Shown piece by piece: positions 1 through 10,990 of a DNA stretch of 64,000 bases; within the stretch, counting starts at the first letter, position 1, and each line of letters starts with the position of its first letter. The stretch comes from Acarospora socialis (lineage: Eukaryota > Ascomycota > Lecanoromycetes > Acarosporales > Acarosporaceae). The translations under genes were made by a program, and so were the position numbers. The stretch lies in assembly GCA_025617375.2 (NCBI GenBank), contig JAMYGW020000001.1, positions 2,790,001-2,854,000 of the forward strand. The letters are read 5' to 3'. Below the pieces are notes generated by a model that saw only the letters and a list, made by a program, of their open reading frames with translations, did not search any database and was not told the origin of the DNA.

Positions 1-1093
1 AATTTCAGATTTGTTGATGTTTTAGCAAGTCTTCTGCTGTGCCTTCACTGGTTGTGAGCACTATACTAGCTTTGAATTGTGAAATAGCAACTGTGGAAAC
101 CAGCAAATTGTCTATTTTTGCTGTTTTAAGTGCATTGTTGATTTTGTTGCGCATGTCTATGGCATTGATAGTAGTTGTGGGTATTTTTGACTTTATAACT
201 AGATGTCTTTCTCTGAAAGTAATGGGTTTATCCACTACTTTTGACTTTGGTGCTTTTTTTTGAACAGTTGTCCATGAGTTTTGAGCATTTTGATCTTTGC
301 TGCTTGCAATTGATGCATATGTTGCTGATTTCACTGTTTTTGTTAATGTTGACTGTTCAAAGCTGGTTTTGTTTGTCTGTACAAAGTTGATAGGGTTTGT
401 TTTGTTTGTCTGAAAGACAAATGCTGGTTTCTCTGTGGTTTCTGACTTTGTCTTAGACATTGTGTGAAGAATTTTGTCTAGTTTGATGTTGACTTCATCT
501 TTGAAGCTGTCTAGTTGTTGTTGAACATCTAGTTTCTGATGAAATGCTTCATCTGACTGTTTGAGTGAGTCTAGATTTGCATTTTGTCTTGCTTGATTCA
601 GTGTCTTGATGCTAGTTTCTAGTTCTTGTTGAACTATGGGGTTTGTGAATTGCTGAATAGCTTGCTTGAGGTAGTTTCTGGCTTGTTGAAGTAGTTTGTC
701 ACCATTTTGGCTTTTTGAGTGTAGGTTTGTGCAGTTTGCATGATGAGTTTCATGCTGATTTGGTTCTTCATCAGAAGAAATAGCTTCTAGCACTGGACTG
801 ACAATGGCTCTTCTCTTTTTAGACTTTAGAATAGTCTTTTGAGAAGATTTGATGGTGATTTGTGATCTCAACAGGTCTGGTGAACTCATAAAGAGTTGTG
901 GAAGTGCTGTTTTTGGTGATTTTTGTTGTTTTGTAGGTGTTTTTGAGTTTTCTAGGTTGAAATCTTGCATGAAGTTGCTGGAATTCAGTGCAAAAGTCAT
1001 GATATGAGGTGTTTTTGGGGTCCATCATGTTCAAATTCAAAATTCTATTCAAATTCAGGTCCAGAAGGTCTATGTCTAGCAGTAATTATCTAG
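1..1093 (-). mobile_element. Tad1-like LINE copy 1 (5' part only; runs off the window)
   Basis: This is the 5' end of a non-LTR retrotransposon on the minus strand, holding the 5' UTR and about the first 330 codons of ORF1 (5-1000). It matches 5789-6881 of copy 2 exactly as far as compared. The ORF1 frame ends at a TGA at 5-7 where copy 3 has TGG. The copy abuts the (TAAA)n tail of copy 2 at about 1093/1094 with nothing between. The rest of the element lies to the left of the window. Confidence 0.9.
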
Positions 1094-1284
1094 TTTATTT
1101 ATTTATTCTTCATTCTATGCATGCAGCTATAAAAGCTATGGCAGTTAATAGACATATAGTGAAAGATGTAGACACAAAACAAAACTCAAAATCTTGTACA
1201 TGTGAATAATCAATCTGAATACTTTTTGATCACTTCTGTTCAGTCAACCTGATGCTGATTGTCAACCAATATCTTTCTTCTTTT

Positions 1285-4200
1285 CTAAATCTCATCTTCA
1301 TCCTCAACTTCTTCTAATAACCATTTTCTAGTAGCTACTTTGGTTTTCTTCAAAAACAGCAAAGTAGCTTTGATTCCTTCCTTGGTAGTAAACAGCACCT
1401 TTGCTGTATATGGCAAATTGATGTTTCTGAGCTGATTTTTCAGCTCAGTTTGCTCCTTTTTGTTATATTGACAGGCTGTCAACAAATGCTCTGGGGTTTG
1501 ATCTTTGTTGCATGCACCATTGCATTTCTTGCTATTATAGTCTGGTAATCTATGCAGATATGCTTTGAAATAGCCATGACCTAGTTTCATTTGTGTAAAA
1601 GTAGCAAATGAAAGTCTGTCTGCACTTTTCAGATCTTCTTTGATGTGAAAACTAGGTGTTTGATCAAACTGAGCATAGTATCTTCCTTGGGTTGTCTTTT
1701 TCCAGTGAGTGGTCCAGTTTTCCAGTGCTTTGGCCTTGATTTTGTGTTTGATATAGCTAATAGATGTAAATCTATCAATATCTGGTGAAATTGACTGCTT
1801 TGCACCTGATTTTGCAGCTTCATCTGCTATTTCATTGCCTTTAATGTCCTCATGTCCAGGAACCCAATGAATATGAGGTGTAACTTCATAATCTATGAGT
1901 TTTTGAAGAGTTTCTTGACATTTAATAGCTAGCTGCTGTCCAGATCCTTGGTTTGTAGTTTGAATTCTTTGTATAGCTGCTTGATTGTCTGAAAAGATCC
2001 ATATGTCTTTGATTCTTTGATATTTCATGATTTCTTTGAGACTTAACTTCAAAGACTGTGAAATTCCAAACAATTCAGCATCATAGACTTCCATGGTGGT
2101 TCCTAGATTTCAAGATTGTTGATGTATAATATCTTTATACATGTAGCAAAGACCTGCACCTAGATTCTCATCTAGTTTTGACCCATCTGTGTACAAAACA
2201 GCATTTTTAAACTTGGTTTCCTTAGAGAAAAGTGTTTCTAGTCTCTTTAGATGTTCCAAAGTAGCTAGTTTTTTGTCAGATTTGCTGATTTGAATGTCTA
2301 TGTTTGGTGAAACACTCCAAGGTGCACAGCATAACTCATTTTGAGTTGAAACCTCCAAATTTAGTGTTTCTGGTAGATATTTGCAAATGCTATATAGCAC
2401 TTTAATCAACTGAGTTGGGTGTTTCTTCTTAATGAGAGAGTTTGGATGTTGATTCCAGTCAAGATAATGATTTTCATCAATATCACATCCAGTTCCAAGT
2501 CCTGGTGGGTAGGTGTATGGAGTTCTTTGTCTAATTGGATGATTTTCTGACAAAGTAGCTATTCTTAAAGCATATAGCTCTGTTTTTTGATCAAGTCTAA
2601 ATCTGAGTGGTAATATAGCTGATTCTAGCTCCATAGCAGCTGATGGTGAAGACCTAAATGCACCTAGAATTTTTCTAGTTGCTGAATTTTGAAGTTTTTG
2701 AAACAGCTTTTCAAAATTCTTTTGTTGTTTCCACCATACTGGGCTTCCATAGTCACTTATAGATGTGATGCAGGCTGTGTACAGCTGTTTTCCAGCTGAT
2801 GTTGATAAACCCCATTCAGAATTCATCAGTCTATGCAGTAAATGCAATGTTCTAGTTGCAGAAGCTATTTTCTTTTGCACATGTGTCTTAAAAGACATTT
2901 TAGTGTCAAACCAAACACCTAGCCAGCGTACAACTTTAGAAGGATGTATAACAGTGTTATTTGGTAGTTTTACTGTTGATATAGCTTGATTTCCTTTCTG
3001 AAAATGGATGAGTTCTGACTTGCTGTCATCAAATATAACTGCATTTTCTTCAGCCCATTGAAATGCAGTTTTTGTGACTGATTCTAGTGTTTTGCTGTTG
3101 TCTGCAGCTGTTTTTCCTTCCACAATAATAGCCACATCATCAATATAGCTTGGTAGCTTTAGTTGAGTGTGTTTATTGTTGATTTTTGTGAATAGAAATC
3201 GCATATAGATCAAAAATAGCATTGGTGATATAGGTGATCCTTGTGGAATTCCAGAATTGACACTTTGTGGGTGATTTTTTTCACCATCAAAAGCTAGAGC
3301 AATTGTTCTATTTGTAAGAAAGCATTGCACCCATTTTAGTACAGTTTGTGGTAAATGTAGTCTTTTCATGACTTTTAGCAGTTGATTTAAAGACACATAG
3401 TTAAATGCACCCTTAACATCCAAGAATAAAGCTGTCAAGACTTTGTTGTTGTTGATTGCTTGTTGAATGTCATGTGTTAAACACATAGCTGCATCCACAG
3501 CTGATCTTTGCTTTCTACCGCCCATTTGCTCATGATATAGCAAGTTTGTGGTTTCAGCCCAATAGGAAAGTCTTGTTGCCATTATCTTTTCAGATATTTT
3601 GCTCAAGCAATTTAGTAGAGTGATTGGTCTATATGCTTTGGGTATTGAATAGTCTGCTTTGCCTTCTTTTCTTAGAATTGCACCAGTTCCTTGACGCCAG
3701 CATACTGGATGATAACCTTGATTTATTAAAACTGAATAAACAGTGTGAAATAACTCAGATATAGCTTGATATGCATGTTGAATTATCAAAAAGGACAATC
3801 CATCTGGCCCAGGTGCTTTTTTTGTTGATGAAGTCATAATAGCTTGTTTTATTTCCTTAGAAATGACTGAAAACCATGGTTTTGTGAGACTATTATCACA
3901 TTCTAGCTCAACTGAACTTGTTTGAGGTGGTTTTGGAAACATAGCTTCAAGAAACAAGTCACATTTGTCTTTAAATGTGAGTCCTACTTTGTTTTCATGC
4001 TTTATAGGAGGTGTTTTCTCTATTTTTCGTGGTTTAGTGTAATGATATGCTGTGAAAACATCTTTTCCAGCTGCACCTTGCAGAAAAGTAGTCCATGAGG
4101 TATGTTTGGCTTTCTGAATTGCGTGAAAGTATCTATTTCTTGCATTTCTGAATTGATTCCAGTTTTCTTGTGATTTGTGATGTTTCCAGTATCTTCTAAA

Positions 4201-5202
4201 ACCACTCATTTCAGTTCTAAGTACTGATAATGATTCAGACCACCATACTTTGGCTTTTGAACAAGGTTTTCTCTTTGGTATATGCTGATCTGCTGCATTT
4301 GCTATCAGATTTCTGAGAGAAATAGCCATTTCTTCTAGATTTTGATCTGATAGATGTTGCATTAAGCTTTGAATTTGAACACTGGTTTGTACTGAGTTTA
4401 TTTGCAGAGTTTCTGCAAATTTAACCCAGTCTGCTTTGTCTATATTGTATGATGCACTCAGTGGACTTTCAACCCATTCAGACTCATTTGCAGTTATTTG
4501 AAACTGAATAACTTCATGGTCTGATCCAGACTCCATGTCTTGATTTACTTGCCAATTTCTGATGAAATTGCAAAGTAAGGGTGTTGCAAAAGTCAAATCA
4601 ATCACTGATGTGGCATTTCCTGAGTGATGTGTATAGGTGTTTATGTCTGGTGTATTTAATAGCTCACAGTTGTGAATTTTCAGCCAGTTTATCAAAGAAG
4701 TAGCTCTTATAGAGTTTTCTATTGATGAATTTCACCATGCATGATGTGCATTAAAATCCCCACAGATAGTAGCTCTTTGTGGTAGTTGAATTGCTGTTAA
4801 ACATCTGTCTATGGTCCATTGATCATTGTTGATTTGCTGTGACTTTTCATTGTATATGTTAAGTAACAGTATACTAGAAATTCCATTTGCTGAAATACTG
4901 AGTATTTGCAAATCTGAGTCTTTTGACAAGTCAGGTCTTGGTATACACACTAAATCTTGTCTAGTTTTAGACACGAAGGTCATAGTTCTAGGTCTAATAT
5001 CTAGATTTGATGTGGGTATCAAACTAGTAAAAGATGGATGTGAAATAGTAGTTTTGTTGTCTCTTGCAACCCATGATTCTTGAAACAAAACTATATCTGC
5101 TGTGTTGACAGCTGAATTCAAGCATGAGTGCATGACATTCATAGATCTTGCGCAGTTGTGTTGTAGAATGGTGATTTGTGATGAATTTGTTGTGTTATTC
5201 AT
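1285..5202 (-). pseudogene. LINE copy 2 ORF2: endonuclease-RT-RNase H, two TGA stops
   Basis: This is the retrotransposition polyprotein. From the N-terminus it has an AP-type endonuclease (QHNCARSMNV near the start, CGDFNAHHAW at the end), a reverse transcriptase (APGPDG, GIPQGSPISP and the catalytic YIDD box) and an RNase H domain (LYTDGSK, AELFGI, SDNQAA, HWVPGH...NEIADEAA). The frame is about 1305 codons long and carries TGA at 4732-4734 and 2110-2112 in place of conserved Trp (context HAW-stop-NSS and QQS-stop-NLG). Its start overlaps the ORF1 stop as ATGA. The protein is identical to copy 3 except in the endonuclease region, where several residues differ. Confidence 0.88.
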
Positions 5203-6788
5203 GACATTTTCATAGATAGTGGATCTGCTGTTGAAGAAATAGACTGTAGTGCTTTGAAAACACTGCATTCTGCACTATTTGCTTGATGTTTCTCATCACA
5301 ATTGCTGCATTTATAGACTATATGTGCGCAAGTGATTCCTTTTGACTGTGTGGGACAAAGAAAACAGTCATGTTCTCTAGTATTGTGGTTTTCCGCACAG
5401 AATTGACATGTGTCTTGATTTTTACATACTTTTTGAGTATGTTCAAACTTTTGACACTTTCTGCATTGATCTGTTGGTTTGCAAGTGTTGTAGACTGCAG
5501 TTCTAACTGATGTTTCAGCAATTATCAGTTTGTTTCTGAGTGCTTTTTGAGCTTCTTGTTCTGATTTGACTGTCAAGACAATAGATGCATGCTGTTTTTC
5601 CTGTCTGGCTTCTTCTGAAGTAAGTCAGCGTGGTAAAATAGCTAGTTTGATATCTTTGTTGAAGGTTTCTACTTCATCTTTGACTAGTTGCATGTCTTCT
5701 TTGCCATTGAAAATAGCTGTGGGAATTCCATGTGCTACTATTTTGTACCACTTTTCATCCTTTTTGATTTCTATGAATTCAGATGATGAATTTCAGATTT
5801 GTTGATGTTTTAGCAAGTCTTCTGCTGTGCCTTCACTGGTTGTGAGCACTATACTAGCTTTGAATTGTGAAATAGCAACTGTGGAAACCAGCAAATTGTC
5901 TATTTTTGCTGTTTTAAGTGCATTGTTGATTTTGTTGCGCATGTCTATGGCATTGATAGTAGTTGTGGGTATTTTTGACTTTATAACTAGATGTCTTTCT
6001 CTGAAAGTAATGGGTTTATCCACTACTTTTGACTTTGGTGCTTTTTTTTGAACAGTTGTCCATGAGTTTTGAGCATTTTGATCTTTGCTGCTTGCAATTG
6101 ATGCATATGTTGCTGATTTCACTGTTTTTGTTAATGTTGACTGTTCAAAGCTGGTTTTGTTTGTCTGTACAAAGTTGATAGGGTTTGTTTTGTTTGTCTG
6201 AAAGACAAATGCTGGTTTCTCTGTGGTTTCTGACTTTGTCTTAGACATTGTGTGAAGAATTTTGTCTAGTTTGATGTTGACTTCATCTTTGAAGCTGTCT
6301 AGTTGTTGTTGAACATCTAGTTTCTGATGAAATGCTTCATCTGACTGTTTGAGTGAGTCTAGATTTGCATTTTGTCTTGCTTGATTCAGTGTCTTGATGC
6401 TAGTTTCTAGTTCTTGTTGAACTATGGGGTTTGTGAATTGCTGAATAGCTTGCTTGAGGTAGTTTCTGGCTTGTTGAAGTAGTTTGTCACCATTTTGGCT
6501 TTTTGAGTGTAGGTTTGTGCAGTTTGCATGATGAGTTTCATGCTGATTTGGTTCTTCATCAGAAGAAATAGCTTCTAGCACTGGACTGACAATGGCTCTT
6601 CTCTTTTTAGACTTTAGAATAGTCTTTTGAGAAGATTTGATGGTGATTTGTGATCTCAACAGGTCTGGTGAACTCATAAAGAGTTGTGGAAGTGCTGTTT
6701 TTGGTGATTTTTGTTGTTTTGTAGGTGTTTTTGAGTTTTCTAGGTTGAAATCTTGCATGAAGTTGCTGGAATTCAGTGCAAAAGTCAT
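5199..6788 (-). pseudogene. LINE copy 2 ORF1 (gag-like zinc-knuckle protein), two TGA stops
   Basis: This frame is the same length (530 codons) as the intact ORF1 of copy 3, but Trp codons have become TGA at 5793-5795 (the WNSSSEF site) and near 5624 (the RWLTSEE site). In the zinc knuckles several glycines have changed to Glu or Asp (for example KFEHTQKVC for KFGHTQKVC), which fits further G-to-A changes. It would encode the RNA-binding partner of ORF2. The broken state implies that only other copies could move the family. Confidence 0.88.
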
Positions 6789-7072
6789 GATATGAGGTGT
6801 TTTTGGGGTCCATCATGTTCAAATTCAAAATTCTATTCAAATTCAGGTCCAGAAGGTCTATGTCTAGCAGTAATTATCTAGTTTATTTATTTATTCTTCA
6901 TTCTATGCATGCAGCTATAAAAGCTATGGCAGTTAATAGACATATAGTGAAAGATGTAGACACAAAACAAAACTCAAAATCTTGTACATGTGAATAATCA
7001 ATCTGAATACTTTTTGATCACTTCTGTTCAGTCAACCTGATGCTGATTGTCAACCAATATCTTTCTTCTTTT

Positions 7073-10000
7073 CTAAATCTCATCTTCATCCTCAACTTCT
7101 TCTAATAACCATTTTCTAGTAGCTACTTTGGTTTTCTTCAAAAACAGCAAAGTAGCTTTGATTCCTTCCTTGGTAGTAAACAGCACCTTTGCTGTATATG
7201 GCAAATTGATGTTTCTGAGCTGATTTTTCAGCTCAGTTTGCTCCTTTTTGTTATATTGACAGGCTGTCAACAAATGCTCTGGGGTTTGATCTTTGTTGCA
7301 TGCACCATTGCATTTCTTGCTATTATAGTCTGGTAATCTATGCAGATATGCTTTGAAATAGCCATGACCTAGTTTCATTTGTGTAAAAGTAGCAAATGAA
7401 AGTCTGTCTGCACTTTTCAGATCTTCTTTGATGTGAAAACTAGGTGTTTGATCAAACTGAGCATAGTATCTTCCTTGGGTTGTCTTTTTCCAGTGAGTGG
7501 TCCAGTTTTCCAGTGCTTTGGCCTTGATTTTGTGTTTGATATAGCTAATAGATGTAAATCTATCAATATCTGGTGAAATTGACTGCTTTGCACCTGATTT
7601 TGCAGCTTCATCTGCTATTTCATTGCCTTTAATGTCCTCATGTCCAGGAACCCAATGAATATGAGGTGTAACTTCATAATCTATGAGTTTTTGAAGAGTT
7701 TCTTGACATTTAATAGCTAGCTGCTGTCCAGATCCTTGGTTTGTAGTTTGAATTCTTTGTATAGCTGCTTGATTGTCTGAAAAGATCCATATGTCTTTGA
7801 TTCTTTGATATTTCATGATTTCTTTGAGACTTAACTTCAAAGACTGTGAAATTCCAAACAATTCAGCATCATAGACTTCCATGGTGGTTCCTAGATTTCA
7901 AGATTGTTGATGTATAATATCTTTATACATGTAGCAAAGACCTGCACCTAGATTCTCATCTAGTTTTGACCCATCTGTGTACAAAACAGCATTTTTAAAC
8001 TTGGTTTCCTTAGAGAAAAGTGTTTCTAGTCTCTTTAGATGTTCCAAAGTAGCTAGTTTTTTGTCAGATTTGCTGATTTGAATGTCTATGTTTGGTGAAA
8101 CACTCCAAGGTGCACAGCATAACTCATTTTGAGTTGAAACCTCCAAATTTAGTGTTTCTGGTAGATATTTGCAAATGCTATATAGCACTTTAATCAACTG
8201 AGTTGGGTGTTTCTTCTTAATGAGAGAGTTTGGATGTTGATTCCAGTCAAGATAATGATTTTCATCAATATCACATCCAGTTCCAAGTCCTGGTGGGTAG
8301 GTGTATGGAGTTCTTTGTCTAATTGGATGATTTTCTGACAAAGTAGCTATTCTTAAAGCATATAGCTCTGTTTTTTGATCAAGTCTAAATCTGAGTGGTA
8401 ATATAGCTGATTCTAGCTCCATAGCAGCTGATGGTGAAGACCTAAATGCACCTAGAATTTTTCTAGTTGCTGAATTTTGAAGTTTTTGAAACAGCTTTTC
8501 AAAATTCTTTTGTTGTTTCCACCATACTGGGCTTCCATAGTCACTTATAGATGTGATGCAGGCTGTGTACAGCTGTTTTCCAGCTGATGTTGATAAACCC
8601 CATTCAGAATTCATCAGTCTATGCAGTAAATGCAATGTTCTAGTTGCAGAAGCTATTTTCTTTTGCACATGTGTCTTAAAAGACATTTTAGTGTCAAACC
8701 AAACACCTAGCCAGCGTACAACTTTAGAAGGATGTATAACAGTGTTATTTGGTAGTTTTACTGTTGATATAGCTTGATTTCCTTTCTGAAAATGGATGAG
8801 TTCTGACTTGCTGTCATCAAATATAACTGCATTTTCTTCAGCCCATTGAAATGCAGTTTTTGTGACTGATTCTAGTGTTTTGCTGTTGTCTGCAGCTGTT
8901 TTTCCTTCCACAATAATAGCCACATCATCAATATAGCTTGGTAGCTTTAGTTGAGTGTGTTTATTGTTGATTTTTGTGAATAGAAATCGCATATAGATCA
9001 AAAATAGCATTGGTGATATAGGTGATCCTTGTGGAATTCCAGAATTGACACTTTGTGGGTGATTTTTTTCACCATCAAAAGCTAGAGCAATTGTTCTATT
9101 TGTAAGAAAGCATTGCACCCATTTTAGTACAGTTTGTGGTAAATGTAGTCTTTTCATGACTTTTAGCAGTTGATTTAAAGACACATAGTTAAATGCACCC
9201 TTAACATCCAAGAATAAAGCTGTCAAGACTTTGTTGTTGTTGATTGCTTGTTGAATGTCATGTGTTAAACACATAGCTGCATCCACAGCTGATCTTTGCT
9301 TTCTACCGCCCATTTGCTCATGATATAGCAAGTTTGTGGTTTCAGCCCAATAGGAAAGTCTTGTTGCCATTATCTTTTCAGATATTTTGCTCAAGCAATT
9401 TAGTAGAGTGATTGGTCTATATGCTTTGGGTATTGAATAGTCTGCTTTGCCTTCTTTTCTTAGAATTGCACCAGTTCCTTGACGCCAGCATACTGGATGA
9501 TAACCTTGATTTATTAAAACTGAATAAACAGTGTGAAATAACTCAGATATAGCTTGATATGCATGTTGAATTATCAAAAAGGACAATCCATCTGGCCCAG
9601 GTGCTTTTTTTGTTGATGAAGTCATAATAGCTTGTTTTATTTCCTTAGAAATGACTGAAAACCATGGTTTTGTGAGACTATTATCACATTCTAGCTCAAC
9701 TGAACTTGTTTGAGGTGGTTTTGGAAACATAGCTTCAAGAAACAAGTCACATTTGTCTTTAAATGTGAGTCCTACTTTGTTTTCATGCTTTATAGGAGGT
9801 GTTTTCTCTATTTTTCGTGGTTTAGTGTAATGATATGCTGTGAAAACATCTTTTCCAGCTGCACCTTGCAGAAAAGTAGTCCATGAGGTATGTTTGGCTT
9901 TCTGAATTGCGTGAAAGTATCTATTTCTTGCATTTCTGAATTGATTCCAGTTTTCTTGTGATTTGTGATGTTTCCAGTATCTTCTAAAACCACTCATTTC

Positions 10001-10990
10001 AGTTCTAAGTACTGATAATGATTCAGACCACCATACTTTGGCTTTTGAACAAGGTTTTCTCTTTGGTATATGCTGATCTGCTGCATTTGCTATCAGATTT
10101 CTGAGAGAAATAGCCATTTCTTCTAGATTTTGATCTGATAGATGTTGCATTAAGCTTTGAATTTGAACACTGGTTTGTACTGAGTTTATTTGCAGAGTTT
10201 CTGCAAATTTAACCCAGTCTGCTTTGTCTATATTGTATGATGCACTCAGTGGACTTTCAACCCATTCAGACTCATTTGCAGTTATTTGAAACTGAATAAC
10301 TTCATGGTCTGATCCAGACTCCATGTCTTGATTTACTTGCCAATTTCTGATGAAATTGCAAAGTAAGGGTGTTGCAAAAGTCAAATCAATCACTGATGTG
10401 GCATTTCCTGAGTGATGTGTATAGGTGTTTATGTCTGGTGTATTTAATAGCTCACAGTTGTGAATTTTCAGCCAGTTTATCAAAGAAGTAGCTCTTATAG
10501 AGTTTTCTATTGATGAATTTCACCATGCATGATGTGCATTAAAATCCCCACAGATAGTAGCTCTTTGTGGTAGTTGAATTGCTGTTAAACATCTGTCTAT
10601 GGTCCATTGATCATTGTTGATTTGCTGTGACTTTTCATTGTATATGTTAAGTAACAGTATACTAGAAATTCCATTTGCTGAAATACTGAGTATTTGCAAA
10701 TCTGAGTCTTTTGACAAGTCAGGTCTTGGTATACACACTAAATCTTGTTTAGTTTTAGACACAAATGCCATAGTTCTAGGTCTAATATCTAGATTAGATG
10801 TGGGTATCAAACTAGTAAAAGATGAATGTGAAATAGTGGTTTTGTTGTCTCTTGCAACCCATGGTTCTTGAAGAAGAACTATGTCTGCAGTTTTTGTAGC
10901 TGAATTCAGACATGAGTACATGACATTCATAGATCTTGCGCAGTTGTGTTGTAGAATGGTGATTTGTGATGAATTTGTTGTGTTATTCAT
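7073..10990 (-). pseudogene. LINE copy 3 ORF2: endonuclease-RT-RNase H, two TGA stops
   Basis: It has the same architecture as in copy 2: endonuclease (10990 to about 10520), RT (about 10483-7898) with the YIDD active site, and RNase H (about 7980-7073) with TDGSK, AELFG and DNQAA motifs. TGA at 10520-10522 and 7898-7900 replaces Trp, at the same two sites as in copy 2. Because this region of copies 2 and 3 is otherwise identical, the stops were most likely inherited from one ancestor rather than arising twice. Endonuclease residues (LLQEPWVARD) look more ancestral here than in copy 2 (LFQESWVARD). Confidence 0.88.

Larger units (their letters stand above)
1094..6881 (-). mobile_element. Tad1-like LINE copy 2 (whole length, frames broken)
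   Basis: This is a full 5788-bp unit on the minus strand. It has a 5' end at about 6881, ORF1 (5199-6788), ORF2 (1285-5202), a short 3' UTR and a (TAAA)n tail at about 1094-1106. Its 3' two thirds (1094-4958) match copy 3, while its 5' third (5789-6881) matches copy 1, so it looks like a recombinant. ORF1 holds two TGA stops and ORF2 two more, all at Trp codons. The order APE endonuclease, reverse transcriptase, RNase H places it in the fungal Tad1 clade. Confidence 0.9.
1..10746. repeat. Tandem duplication, period 5788 bp, over LINE copies
   Basis: Bases 1-4958 recur at 5789-10746 with no difference in the stretches compared by eye, and all reading frames inside them translate identically. 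From 4959 (against 10747) the two units begin to differ, and they keep differing to the 5' end of copy 3 at about 12669. The duplicated unit is therefore one LINE length but out of phase with the element borders. Either a recent unequal exchange or an assembly artefact could give this pattern. Confidence 0.9.
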
